DNA from: an uncultured Bermanella sp.
GTDB lineage: Bacteria; Pseudomonadota; Gammaproteobacteria; Pseudomonadales; Oceanobacteraceae
DNA: 57,939 nt
Reading direction: 5' to 3'
NCBI GenBank assembly: GCA_913058575.1
Contig: CAJXRF010000027.1
Location: forward strand, 1-57,939
Shown here piece after piece: positions 37,458 to 46,613 of the stretch. Position 1 is the first letter of the stretch. Each line of letters begins with the position of its first letter. The notes under the pieces are model-generated. The model ran no database searches, was not told the DNA's origin, and saw only the letters and a program-made list of their open reading frames with translations. A program made the translations under genes and the position numbers.

Positions 37458-38948
37458 CTAGGTTGTGGGAGGGTCAATAATTCTGGGTATTTTAATGGTA
37501 AAGCGCGTCCCTCTGCCTAGTTCGCTGGTGACTTCTATGGTGCCTTGCAGCTTGTGAGAGACGAGATTGTAAATAATGTGCATCCCAAGGCCTGTTCCGC
37601 CTTTGCCGCGCTTGGTGGTAAAGAATGGATCAAATATTTTTTTACGCACGTCTTCAGGCATACCTGAACCATCGTCTTGGTAGGTTAAAATCAGATTGTC
37701 TCCCGATTCCTTTACATTAATGTTGATTCCCCCTTGATCAGTGGTGTCATAGGCGTGATATAGGCTATTCATGATGAGGTTGGTAAATATCTGTGAAAAG
37801 GCACCAGGAAAGCTTTGCAGCTCTATAGACTCTTCACATTCAAGCAATATGGTCACTTGGTAGCGTTTTAAATTAGGCTTGAGGGTGTAAATGGTTTCTT
37901 GCAAGTATTCGTGCAAATTAAACATGCGAATCTCGTCATGAGATTGATCTGCACTGACTTGCTTAAAACTGGTCATTAATTCACTGGCACGAATTAAGTT
38001 TGCCGTCATTAAATGTAAACCGTCTTTCCCTAATTCTAAAAAGTGCTGCATATCGCTTTTGGTCAGGGTGCCTTCTTCAAACGATTTATTAAGCTTGGTA
38101 AGAGCATCGTTCACATGGCTTGAACTGGTTCTGGCGACCCCAAGAGGCGTATTAATTTCATGACTAATTCCCGCCACTAGACTGCCAAGTGAAGCCATTT
38201 TTTCACTTTCAACCAATTGCGACTGAGTTTCTTTGAGCTCAAGTAAAGCTTGTTCAGCTTTGTCTTTTTCAGACGTGAGCATTTTTTCGTGCTGCATTTG
38301 CTGCTTTTGTGCTTGGTTAAAAGCTTCAACCAAGGTGCCTATTTCATCTTCGCTGTGCCAATCAACAGGGTGGTGTTGACCGTCATCTTGAAACTCCTCA
38401 ATGCTTTTCATCATGGCTTGAATAGGCCTGACCACCCAACGTCTAAAGACGAGAAATACCACAAAGAAAATAGAGAAAAGTGCCACCAAGGCCACTGGAA
38501 TCCGGCTTAGTAGGATAAAGTTCAAGCGGTGGTTGTCCAGTTTAATGACAAAAGAAGCCACGACTACGCCAATATATTGACCTTCATAAATGATGGGTTC
38601 GCTGTGTAGGATGGCGCCAGATTCTGGGTGGGTGCAATTTTTAGGCGCTTGCTCTTTTAGGTTGGCATCGGATACTAATTCAATGCAGCGTATATAAGGA
38701 GCCACAGCGTACTGTTTTAGATAACTATTAATAAATTGCTGATCTAAATTCCAGGTGGGAATCGCAATAACCTGAGCAAGTTGCTTCACTTGGGCCTCAA
38801 CTTGAGCGTGCTGGTTGGCCTTTAGAGATTGTGTTTCTATATACACAATTACACCGGCGTAGAGCAGCCCTGCCATGAGAGTCAGTGGAAGCGATATAAA
38901 GAATAGCCGTTTAACTAGGCTATTTTTTATTTTCATGGGTGTTGGCAA
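37458..38948 (-). CDS. Sensor histidine kinase with HAMP domain
   Basis: A 496-residue kinase. It has a transmembrane helix (FFISLPLTLMAGLLYAGVIV), a periplasmic sensor with two Cys (PYIRCIELV, KNCTHP), a second helix (about 160-180), a HAMP and coiled-coil region, HisKA with His in AGISHEINTPLG, and HATPase with NLIMNSLYHAY and GGTGLGMHI. It starts at TTG 38948, which has AAAGGA 6 bases upstream; an in-frame ATG at 38936 has no site. The response regulator encoded nearby on the same strand is its most likely partner; this is inferred. The signal is unknown. Confidence 0.88.
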   Translation of the reverse strand: MPTPMKIKNSLVKRLFFISLPLTLMAGLLYAGVIVYIETQSLKANQHAQVEAQVKQLAQVIAIPTWNLDQQFINSYLKQYAVAPYIRCIELVSDANLKEQAPKNCTHPESGAILHSEPIIYEGQYIGVVVASFVIKLDNHRLNFILLSRIPVALVALFSIFFVVFLVFRRWVVRPIQAMMKSIEEFQDDGQHHPVDWHSEDEIGTLVEAFNQAQKQQMQHEKMLTSEKDKAEQALLELKETQSQLVESEKMASLGSLVAGISHEINTPLGVARTSSSHVNDALTKLNKSFEEGTLTKSDMQHFLELGKDGLHLMTANLIRASELMTSFKQVSADQSHDEIRMFNLHEYLQETIYTLKPNLKRYQVTILLECEESIELQSFPGAFSQIFTNLIMNSLYHAYDTTDQGGININVKESGDNLILTYQDDGSGMPEDVRKKIFDPFFTTKRGKGGTGLGMHIIYNLVSHKLQGTIEVTSELGRGTRFTIKIPRIIDPPTT

Positions 38949-39064
38949 AGTTCATCCTTTATCTCACAGCAAATCAATTACTTGCTGGAAAGTGGATCTT
39001 ATCGATAAAGACTAGCAGTCCGCTAGGAATAAAGCCCATAATGGCAGCTATTGATCGTCTCATT

Positions 39065-39078
39065 TAAACAAGTGTTTG
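39065..39078. promoter_or_regulatory. PsrA-box-like element upstream of the acyl-CoA reductase gene
   Basis: TAAAC-AAGT-GTTTG matches the PsrA operator form (G/C)AAAC-N4-GTTT(G/C) at 9 of 10 defined positions. PsrA is a fatty-acid-responsive regulator in Pseudomonas. No psrA gene is in the window, and chance matches are possible. Confidence 0.35.
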
Positions 39079-39115
39079 AATTTATCAAGTAATTTACACT
39101 CGAAATTCAGCGTTA

Positions 39116-39160
39116 CACCCTTAAAAATATAGCTTGTCTAACAAATAGACTGTAAGGGTG
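39116..39160. other. Two-level hairpin upstream of the acyl-CoA reductase gene
   Basis: An outer stem CACCCTTA/TAAGGGTG (39116-39123 with 39153-39160) encloses an inner stem GTCTA/TAGAC (39136-39140 with 39146-39150). It could be an upstream terminator, a leader element or a DNA palindrome. The rest of the 296-base gap (38949-39244) holds no gene. Confidence 0.45.
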
Positions 39161-39244
39161 CATTGCGCCAAAATAGTATTAAGCTCCAGAACAGAATAAA
39201 AAAAGGGCCTGACCCTAATAATAAAAACAATTATAAGGCATTAC

Positions 39245-40798
39245 ATGAGTTACTCACATTCTCTCTCTGTCGATTCATCCCTAAAGGGTAAGCAAGTTTT
39301 CATCACCGGCGTCACCGGGTTTTTGGGTAAAGCCATTGTAGAAAAAATTCTTCGAGAAGTACCAAGCGTTGGCAAGGTGCATATATTAGTAAGAGGCTCT
39401 GCTCGTCAATCAGCTTATGAGCGCTGTATGGAAGGAGTATTTCAGTCAAGCATTTTTGATGTACTTAAAAGTACCCATGGTAATCAATTTCAACAATTGA
39501 TTGATCAAAAAGTGCACATTGTAGAAGGTGAACTCACAGAGCCTTTATTTGGACTTAATCCCACTAATTTTGCCCTGTTAGGCAGTAAATTAGATTTAAT
39601 TATTAACTCGGCAGCCAGCGTTAATTTTCGTGAAAACTTAGACCAAGCATTAAAAATTAACACCCTTTGTCTAAATAACATAATTTCCCTTGCGAATTAT
39701 AATTCACATGAAGAAGCGGTTACCTCAGTTTTGCAGGTATCCACCTGTTATGTGAATGGCATGAATCAAGGCGAAATGCTTGAAAAGGTGGCCCGCCCTT
39801 GTTCTGGTCTTATTCCTGAGATTGATCATGACACGTATGAAATAAAGCCGCTTATTCAACTATTTCAAACCAAAATAGAGGCCATTAAAAATCGCTTTCC
39901 TGATGCCAATAAGCAAGAGCAGAAATTAATACAATTGGGGATTCAACAATCAAGACATTATGGCTGGAATGACACATACACCTTAACCAAATGGTTAGGT
40001 GAGCAATTGCTCATTCAGGGGCTGGGCAAAAAGAATTTAACGATACTTCGCCCATCCATTATTGAAAGCACTGTATTTTCACCAGTCCAAGGGTGGGTTG
40101 AAGGGGTGAAGGTGGCTGATGCCATGATTTACGCCTACGCCAAGGGTAGGGTGTCGATTTTCCCAGGTGATACGAAAGGCATTCTAGATGTTATCCCTGT
40201 GGATTTAGTGGCGAATGCCGCCATACTGGCCAGCGCGCAGTTGCTTCAGCACGCGCCAGAAAACAATCAGCAAGCCTATAATATATATCAGTGCTGCAGT
40301 GGGCGATTAAACCCCATTTCTCTCGAGCACTTCATTGAGCACTTTCAGCAAGCTTCTTTGGAGCAGTTTGAAGATTTACCCAAACTGTTTGCCGGTAAAC
40401 CTCAGGAAATGTTTACCATTGTTAGCCAGAAAAAATTCGCTTTGTACATGAAAATGTTTACCACGTTTACGTGGCTAAAAACCAGCCTTGCGCGTTTAGC
40501 GGGCTCGAAAAGTGCCGGAAAGCATTTGCTTAAAATACAAACCACCACCAGTTTGGCGATGATATTTGGTTTTTATAGTGCCCCGAGGTATCGGTTTGAT
40601 AGTCTTCAATTAGAAGGGCTAAAAACGCTTTTTTCTCTAGAAGAGCAAAAGGCATTTGAAGTAAGTGCCAATAGCTATGACTGGAAAAACTATTTAAGAG
40701 ACATTCATTTACCTGGGCTGCACAAATATGGTTTGGCCGATAAAAGAAAACCATCTACCCCAGAAAAAGAAAGTCACGAGAAAAGGCAGGCAGCTTAG
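39245..40798 (+). CDS. Fatty acyl-CoA reductase (alcohol-forming), wax-ester type
   Basis: A 517-residue NAD-binding_4 family enzyme. The Rossmann motif TGVTGFLG (residues 21-28) and the active-site Tyr245/Lys249 (YTLTK) are present, with LRPSIIES downstream. Length and pattern match the Marinobacter single-protein fatty acyl-CoA reductase of about 513 residues, which makes fatty alcohol from acyl-CoA with NADPH. A wax ester synthase would be needed to make storage wax; none is in the window. The thioester reductase domain of carboxylic acid reductases is the main alternative but is normally fused. Confidence 0.85.
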   Translation: MSYSHSLSVDSSLKGKQVFITGVTGFLGKAIVEKILREVPSVGKVHILVRGSARQSAYERCMEGVFQSSIFDVLKSTHGNQFQQLIDQKVHIVEGELTEPLFGLNPTNFALLGSKLDLIINSAASVNFRENLDQALKINTLCLNNIISLANYNSHEEAVTSVLQVSTCYVNGMNQGEMLEKVARPCSGLIPEIDHDTYEIKPLIQLFQTKIEAIKNRFPDANKQEQKLIQLGIQQSRHYGWNDTYTLTKWLGEQLLIQGLGKKNLTILRPSIIESTVFSPVQGWVEGVKVADAMIYAYAKGRVSIFPGDTKGILDVIPVDLVANAAILASAQLLQHAPENNQQAYNIYQCCSGRLNPISLEHFIEHFQQASLEQFEDLPKLFAGKPQEMFTIVSQKKFALYMKMFTTFTWLKTSLARLAGSKSAGKHLLKIQTTTSLAMIFGFYSAPRYRFDSLQLEGLKTLFSLEEQKAFEVSANSYDWKNYLRDIHLPGLHKYGLADKRKPSTPEKESHEKRQAA

Positions 40799-40830
40799 CC
40801 TGCAGGTTCATTTCTAATTTGAAACCTAAG

Positions 40831-40860
40831 AATGGTCATTAAAGTAATTTAATGGCCATT
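40831..40860. terminator. Bidirectional hairpin between the reductase and trmO genes
   Basis: AATGGTCATTAAA (40831-40843) pairs with TTTAATGGCCATT (40848-40860), with one G-U pair and a 4-base loop. It overlaps the last codons and stop of trmO, between convergent genes. Confidence 0.6.
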
Positions 40861-41546
40861 ACTTCTATATACACCTCATCAAGACTTTTTTTGTACACCC
40901 AGCTTACGTCATATTCTTCTAGTTTTGCCCCGTAAACTCTATTTTCATCTACTTCGTGAAAGGCAGGTCTTGGATCCTGAGACAACACTTGCTGAATAAA
41001 TTGTTGTAAATGGGGTTTATGACTTTGAGTGGCAATGCTTAGCTTTGCATCGTGACTAAATTGAACGTTTAAGGTGTTAGGTGCTAGTTGGGCAAATGGA
41101 TATTGCGCATCTGGAAGTGAATCGCTATAAGGGATATAGGGCTTTATATCCATTATGGGCGTGCCATCAATCAGATCAAGGCCACTTACGTGAAGAATAA
41201 CATCACTTTTTTCAAAAGTGATGTTATCTAGTTTAACCACTGACAAACCTAGAGCGTTAGGTCTATGGGTGGCTCGGGTGGCAAATACCCCCATTTTTTT
41301 ATTACCGCCTAAGCGAGGCGGGCGAACTTTATTTTTCCAACCTTGCTCGCGGCATTGGTGAAAAATAAATTGCAGCCATAAATGGCTACAGTCTATTAGG
41401 CCATCGACTGTATCAGGGTGATTAAAGGGAGCTTGCAATTTAATTTGGCCTGTTGCCAAAGAAACCAAGCCTGGTTGTCTTGGGGTGGCAAACTTTTCTT
41501 TAAAGCAAGAGGTAACGTAACCTATGGGTGTAATTTCAAATTTCAT
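40839..41546 (-). CDS. trmO: tRNA (N6-threonylcarbamoyladenosine37)-N6-methyltransferase TrmO
   Basis: A 235-residue protein of the TrmO/TsaA (UPF0066) family, a SAM-dependent methyltransferase of unusual beta-barrel fold that turns t6A37 into m6t6A37 in tRNA-Thr. The signatures are PIGYVTSCFKEKFATPRQ, IDCSHLWLQFIF, and KKMGVFATRATHRPNALGLS. The C-terminal domain (TWO-domain form, as in E. coli YaeB) is present. It is convergent with the acyl-CoA reductase gene. Confidence 0.93.
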   Translation of the reverse strand: MKFEITPIGYVTSCFKEKFATPRQPGLVSLATGQIKLQAPFNHPDTVDGLIDCSHLWLQFIFHQCREQGWKNKVRPPRLGGNKKMGVFATRATHRPNALGLSVVKLDNITFEKSDVILHVSGLDLIDGTPIMDIKPYIPYSDSLPDAQYPFAQLAPNTLNVQFSHDAKLSIATQSHKPHLQQFIQQVLSQDPRPAFHEVDENRVYGAKLEEYDVSWVYKKSLDEVYIEVMAIKLL

Positions 41547-41621
41547 GGCGGCATTTTAGCCAGTTGTTGTGTTTGAAGCCACCTTTACGATTTAGGCATA
41601 AAGTGTGTGAGTAAAGTGATT

Positions 41622-42557
41622 TTACTCACACAGGGCTGCTTCAGATTTGTTTTCGTTAACGCACACTTTATTTCTGCCAGTTTGTTTGGCTTTATAAAGC
41701 GCTTTATCGGCTTTGCACATTAAGGAATGTGCATCATCCTTTTCTTGTAGGATGGCTAAGCCACAACTGATGGTGGCTTGCAGAGGCCCGTTGTCTGTTT
41801 GTAAGCACAGTGAATCCACCGCCATACGAATCCTTTCTGCAATTAAACGGGCATTACCTATGTTGGCGTTATTTAATAGCACTACAAATTCTTCTCCGCC
41901 ATATCGAAAACAGATATCGGTTTGGCGAATACAATTTTTTATTTCCCCCACTACTGCCTTTAATACTTCATCGCCCACCAAGTGACCAAATCCATCATTA
42001 ATAGCCTTAAAGTGATCAAGGTCTAGCATCAAAAGGCTCAGCTCATATTGATGACGTCTTGCCAGTTCCATTTCTCGCTTCAAGCTGTCATCCAAAGCAA
42101 TTCTATTACCTGCGCCGGTAAGCGGGTCTCTGAATGCTTGGTCTAGCGCCGTTTTGTAGCGCATGGCATTTCTCAATGGGTAAACTAAGGTTCCCATCAA
42201 TGCCTCTATGTTGGCCAGTTCGTGCTCACGAAATCGGGTGCTGCGATAGAAACTTATATCGCCTAACACTTCACTTTGGGCGGTTAATTGATAATTGCAT
42301 GAATGTGTTCCTAAATGACCAATGCTAAAGTAAATGTCATTTTCTTTGTGTTCAAAACAGATGCCGTCTACTAGCACTGCTGCTGCTATTTCTTGTTTGA
42401 AGAGTGTGAGGATCTTTTGATAATCCAGTGTGGTTTGTAAGAATGTAGCTAAACGCACTAATACTTCAGATTTGATTTGCGGTTTAGCCGCAAGATCTGA
42501 GTAGGGTGTCAGCTTGTCGGTGTTAGATGCTGACATATTTGAAACCTGAGTCGCCAT
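41622..42557 (-). CDS. Soluble diguanylate cyclase with GAF-like N-terminal domain
   Basis: About 311 residues. The N-terminal 140 residues form a GAF-like sensor without membrane helices. The GGDEF domain carries an active RYGGEEF and a preceding RQTD (RxxD) inhibitory site, so feedback by c-di-GMP is expected, unlike the cyclase at 10-12 kb. The ATG at 42557 is chosen because GAGG lies 6 bases upstream; the frame also opens at TTG 42569. It is transcribed alone, 75 bases from trmO. The 256-base gap upstream (42570-42825) holds nothing I recognise. Confidence 0.9.
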   Translation of the reverse strand: MATQVSNMSASNTDKLTPYSDLAAKPQIKSEVLVRLATFLQTTLDYQKILTLFKQEIAAAVLVDGICFEHKENDIYFSIGHLGTHSCNYQLTAQSEVLGDISFYRSTRFREHELANIEALMGTLVYPLRNAMRYKTALDQAFRDPLTGAGNRIALDDSLKREMELARRHQYELSLLMLDLDHFKAINDGFGHLVGDEVLKAVVGEIKNCIRQTDICFRYGGEEFVVLLNNANIGNARLIAERIRMAVDSLCLQTDNGPLQATISCGLAILQEKDDAHSLMCKADKALYKAKQTGRNKVCVNENKSEAALCE

Positions 42558-42825
42558 AGCTGACCTCAATAAAACTAGATTGACCCGAGGTATTAAGCGA
42601 TATCTGTGCCATATTCGTTGTTTTGTGATTTATTGATTAAAAACAATGACTTAGGTGGAGTATATGCAGTATGGACAGTTAGGTAAGGTTTTTTGGCAGC
42701 GCTTTAGGCTAAGTATTTCCAATTTGTGACAGTAAATTGAACGAGAGAACCAGATGATATTCCAATTAATTGACGTTTTTTGACTATCAAAGGGTTGCGT
42801 CCATGCTCCCATGTCAAAGTAACGG

Positions 42826-43566
42826 TTATTGCTCGCTGTAATCTAATGCTTGTCCGTTCAGGTGCTGGCTTGCGCTACTCATTAAATATACGTATTGCGA
42901 GACCAGCGCTTGAGGTTCTTTTACTGAGGCGGGATTTTCAGCGGGATAGGCTTCTGCTCGCATATTGGTACGAGTGCCGCCAGGGTTAATGCTATTTACC
43001 CTCACGTTGCTGATATTTTCTAATTCTGCCGCCATGGTTTGCATGAGTCCCTCGATAGCGAATTTTGATACGCCATAAGCGCCCCAGAAGGCTTTGGATT
43101 GACGACCCACACTGGAGGAGGTAAACAAAATAGATGCGTCGCTGGGGGCTTCCTCCATTAAAGGCAGTAAAGTGCGGGACATAAGGAATTGGCTGTTTAG
43201 GTTTAAATTCATAACCCGATTCCATGTTTGCCAGTTGTAGTTAGAAATAGGAGTGCGTTGGCCCAGCATGCTCGCGTTAAGAAGCAATCCGTCTAGGTGA
43301 CCAAACTCTTTGCCAATCATATCGCGCAGCTGAAAGTAGGCCTCTTCGGGGGCGCTTTCTAAATCAAAGGCCACTATCACGGGTTCAGGAAGGGACTTGC
43401 TGGCAAAGTCATCATAGATCTCATTTAGCATATCTTCAGTTCGTGCCAGCATAATGACCGTGGCTCCGGCCTGGGCAAAGCCATATACGGCTTCACGGCC
43501 AATACCGTAGCTTGCGCCTGTCACTAAAATGACGCGATTTTCTAAAGGTGTTTCCGATATGCTCAT
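42826..43566 (-). CDS. yciK: YciK-type short-chain dehydrogenase
   Basis: About 246 residues, an SDR with TGASYGIGRE, LLLNASMLG, TSSSVGRQSKAFWGAYGVSK and the C-terminal SQHLNGQALD of the YciK family. The reaction is not known. The ATG at 43566 has AGGAAAA 6 bases upstream, so it is preferred over the TTG at 43590. It is the last gene of the minus-strand run mtaD-ubiG-mupP-yciK, the same neighbours as in Pseudomonas, which supports the assignment. Confidence 0.88.
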   Translation of the reverse strand: MSISETPLENRVILVTGASYGIGREAVYGFAQAGATVIMLARTEDMLNEIYDDFASKSLPEPVIVAFDLESAPEEAYFQLRDMIGKEFGHLDGLLLNASMLGQRTPISNYNWQTWNRVMNLNLNSQFLMSRTLLPLMEEAPSDASILFTSSSVGRQSKAFWGAYGVSKFAIEGLMQTMAAELENISNVRVNSINPGGTRTNMRAEAYPAENPASVKEPQALVSQYVYLMSSASQHLNGQALDYSEQ

Positions 43567-43629
43567 GTGTTTTCCTGTTATAGGGTTCAATATGTGCCGC
43601 TGGCGGTAAATGATGGCCGCAAATTATGT

Positions 43630-44316
43630 TTAGGCAGGTCCATTAGCTGTCAGTAAAGATTTCAGCAAAGTGGTTAATTCTTGACTCGTGTTTACTGTCC
43701 AATGAGCTTGCCAAGATAGGGCTTCTTGCGGGCTATGTACGTAGCCATACCCTGCAGCAATGGTTTTCATATTGGCATTTTTACCTGCTAAAATATCGCG
43801 GGCGTGATCGCCAACATAAAGACAGTTTTCACTATTGATGGATATTTCAGAGCAAGCTTTCAGCATGGGCTCAGGGTCAGGTTTGGTATTTTTTACATCG
43901 TCTGGGCACACCAAGGTGGCCATGGTGCTGCCTAGGCCAAGTGCGGTAATCAGTGGCTCGGCGTATTTCCTAGGTTTGTTGGTCACAATGCCCCAAGGAA
44001 TACACTGCTCATGGCACCAATCAAGAAGTCCATCTAGCGAAGGGAATAACTGACTGTGGTTGGCAATATTATCTAAATACATATCTAGAAATTGCTGCTT
44101 TAAATCTTCGAAGCCGTTTTCACCTTCTTTTATGTTAAAAGCGAGGGTGACCATAGCTCTTGCGCCGTCACTGACGACTTTACGTATGTCGGCAGCGGGT
44201 AAAGGGCTTTTACCCTTCAAGACTAGAAGTTTGTTTAAGCAGGCCACAAAGTCTTCGGCGGTATCAATGAGGGTGCCGTCTAAATCAAAAAGCACCGCGT
44301 TATATTGATTATCCAT
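43630..44316 (-). CDS. mupP: HAD phosphatase, MupP-like (N-acetylmuramic acid 6-phosphate phosphatase)
   Basis: A 228-residue HAD phosphatase with DLDGT (Asp11 nucleophile, Asp13 acid/base), IVTNKP and KPDPEP, then VGDHARDI. The family includes phosphoglycolate phosphatase (Gph). The gene order between ubiG and yciK is that of Pseudomonas mupP, which removes phosphate from MurNAc-6-P in the peptidoglycan-recycling bypass. A role as Gph cannot be excluded from sequence alone. It starts 3 bases after ubiG ends, so the pair is coupled. Confidence 0.82.
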   Translation of the reverse strand: MDNQYNAVLFDLDGTLIDTAEDFVACLNKLLVLKGKSPLPAADIRKVVSDGARAMVTLAFNIKEGENGFEDLKQQFLDMYLDNIANHSQLFPSLDGLLDWCHEQCIPWGIVTNKPRKYAEPLITALGLGSTMATLVCPDDVKNTKPDPEPMLKACSEISINSENCLYVGDHARDILAGKNANMKTIAAGYGYVHSPQEALSWQAHWTVNTSQELTTLLKSLLTANGPA

Positions 44317-44319
44317 GTC

Positions 44320-45018
44320 TTACTCTGGCTTACTGGTTTGCATTAAATAGTTCACATCGGTATTTTGAGCCAGTTTATAGCTCTTGGTGATGGGGTTGTA
44401 CGTCATGCCCACTAACTCCCCTACGCTTAGACCGCTTTGGCGAGCCCATGCGGCCAGTTCGCTTGGTCGGATGAATTTTTTATAATCATGGGTACCCTTA
44501 GGCAGCATTTTTAATAAATACTCGGCTCCTACAACTGCCATTAAAAAGCTTTTAGGGTTCCTGTTTAACGTTGAGAAAAATACTTGTCCGCCTGGCTTAC
44601 AAAGATTAAAGCAGGCCTTAATAATAGAAGATGGATCAGGCACGTGCTCTAACATTTCAAGGCAAGTAACCACATCAAAAGACTCAGGTTGTTGTTCGGC
44701 TAATTCTTCAACCGTAATTTGTTGATAGCTAATGGACAGCTTACTTTCTAAGGCGTGCAACTTTGCAACATTTAATGGCGCTTCCCCCATATCAATGCCT
44801 GATACTTGAGCGCCTCGTTGACTCATGGATTCGCATAAAATACCGCCCCCACACCCCACATCTAATACTTTCTTGCCGGCAATTTCTGCATGGCCATCGA
44901 TAAAGTTGGTGCGAAGTGGGTTAATGTCGTGAAGGGGTTTAAACTCACTTTCTTTGTCCCACCAACGGCTGGCGAGTGCTTCAAATTTTGCAATTTCTGC
45001 TGGATCTACGTTGCTCAT
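44320..45018 (-). CDS. ubiG: Ubiquinone biosynthesis O-methyltransferase UbiG
   Basis: A 232-residue SAM-dependent methyltransferase that methylates hydroxyls in both O-methylation steps of ubiquinone synthesis. The signatures are [26 protein letters not shown] at the N-terminus, SAM loop VLDVGCGGG, and [12 protein letters not shown]. The next gene, mupP, follows after 3 bases. It is conserved here in Pseudomonas-type order. Confidence 0.95.
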   Translation of the reverse strand: MSNVDPAEIAKFEALASRWWDKESEFKPLHDINPLRTNFIDGHAEIAGKKVLDVGCGGGILCESMSQRGAQVSGIDMGEAPLNVAKLHALESKLSISYQQITVEELAEQQPESFDVVTCLEMLEHVPDPSSIIKACFNLCKPGGQVFFSTLNRNPKSFLMAVVGAEYLLKMLPKGTHDYKKFIRPSELAAWARQSGLSVGELVGMTYNPITKSYKLAQNTDVNYLMQTSKPE

Positions 45019-45062
45019 GAGGTACCTAATTTAAATCTTTAAATGTATAGTATTTGGGGAAT

Positions 45063-46379
45063 TTACTTTCCACTAATTTTATCGGCCCAGTCTTGTGCCA
45101 TATCAATAAGCTGCTTTTCATTAACGTGGCACAACGCTTTATTTTTTACCTGAAGTTTACCGGCAACCCATACATGATCTACTTGATGCCTGCTTGAACT
45201 GTAAACCAGTTGTGATACTGGGTCATATAGTGGAGAGCATGCAATGTCAGAAAAATCGATACTAATTAAATCAGCCTGCTTACCCACTTTAATACTGCCA
45301 ATGTCATTTTCTTTTCCTAAAGCCGTTGCACCATTTATAGTTGCCATTTTTACAGCTTCTAACGCAGGAAGGGCTGAAGCATTACCAGAAACCCCTTTGG
45401 CCAACAGTGCAGCTGTATGCATTTCACCGAGCATATCTAAATCATTATTGCTTGCAGCGCCATCTGTGCCTAGTGCCACATTAATATTTGCTTGCTGCAA
45501 TGTATCTACTGGGCAAAAGCCACTGGCCAATTTTAAGTTTGATTCAGGGCAATGAACCACGTGAACCCCATGACGCTTAAAAATGGCAATGTCCTCTTCG
45601 TTAACTTGAGTCACGTGGACTGCTTGAACGTCAGGCCCCCAAAAATTTAACGCATCGAGTCGTTGGGAAGGGCGTATGCCGTTTTTTTCTATGGCGTCAT
45701 TCACTTCAAATTCGGTTTCATGCAAATGAATCTGAATAGGCATCTCGAGCTGACTGGCAAGTGTTCGTATTTTAGACAGTGGTTTGTCACTTACGGTATA
45801 CGGGGCGTGAGGTCCAAAACCAATATCGATTAAAGGGTGGTGCTTAAATTGGTCGTGTGCATGCAGAATTTTTTCAATGTAGTCATCTGGGCCTGTTCCG
45901 TAGGAGGTGGGAAAGTCTAGGACGGGCCCATAACATACTGCACGCATGCCAATCTGTGTGGCTACTTCTGCCACCTCTTCAGGATAGAAGTACATATCGC
46001 TAAAGCAGGTGGTGCCACTTTTAAGCATTTCGGTAATGGCAATTTTACTGCCGTCTTTTACAAAGTCAGGGCTGACCCATTTACCTTCTGCTGGCCAAAT
46101 ATGTTTTTCTAGCCATGTCATTAAAGGTAGGTCATCACACATGCCTTTGAAAAGGTTCATGGCCACGTGTCCGTGAGCATTGACGAAACCCGGCATCAGC
46201 ATTTGGTTTTTTAGTTCAATGTGAGGGATATTTGGGAAGAGGCTAAGGGCCTCTTTAGTGGTTAAAATTTCTGCTATTTTGTCACCATTAATTAGAACTG
46301 TATGACCTGTGAGCAGCCCTTCTTGCTCGAGTGTAAGTATCCATTTAGGCGTGATTAAAAATTCATTCAGAGGGCTCAT
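45063..46379 (-). CDS. mtaD: TRZ/ATZ amidohydrolase, MtaD-like (5'-methylthioadenosine/S-adenosylhomocysteine deaminase)
   Basis: A 438-residue metal-dependent deaminase. Metal ligands are visible in NAHGHVAMNLF (HxH), GFGPHAPYTVSD, HLHETEFEV and LGTDGAASNND. It belongs to the MtaD group that deaminates methylthioadenosine, the salvage route used in Pseudomonas; the position next to ubiG matches. It diverges from gyrA. Guanine or other deaminase activity is possible, as the family is broad. Confidence 0.88.
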   Translation of the reverse strand: MSPLNEFLITPKWILTLEQEGLLTGHTVLINGDKIAEILTTKEALSLFPNIPHIELKNQMLMPGFVNAHGHVAMNLFKGMCDDLPLMTWLEKHIWPAEGKWVSPDFVKDGSKIAITEMLKSGTTCFSDMYFYPEEVAEVATQIGMRAVCYGPVLDFPTSYGTGPDDYIEKILHAHDQFKHHPLIDIGFGPHAPYTVSDKPLSKIRTLASQLEMPIQIHLHETEFEVNDAIEKNGIRPSQRLDALNFWGPDVQAVHVTQVNEEDIAIFKRHGVHVVHCPESNLKLASGFCPVDTLQQANINVALGTDGAASNNDLDMLGEMHTAALLAKGVSGNASALPALEAVKMATINGATALGKENDIGSIKVGKQADLISIDFSDIACSPLYDPVSQLVYSSSRHQVDHVWVAGKLQVKNKALCHVNEKQLIDMAQDWADKISGK

Positions 46380-46613
46380 ACAAGGTTCCTTGTTTAAAAA
46401 ATGAGCGTTATTGATGTTTGGTTGGCCAGTATAACCGAATTAATGCAAATTTGGCCCATTTGATTGGCGGTAAAACATAGAATTATGGTAAAGTTCTGGG
46501 CTTTATTTGCATCTACAAAATCGTCGTTAGCTGAACATAAATTGTTTCATTAACTTCGCTTTTACAACATAACAATATCGCCGAATTTCATGGCGGAAAA
46601 AAGGGATGACTGC

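Noticed and set aside
46590-46613. Eight-codon longer N-terminus for GyrA
   Set aside because: The ATG at 46614 restores the E. coli numbering of Ser83, Asp87 and Tyr122 exactly and has a well-spaced AAGGGA.
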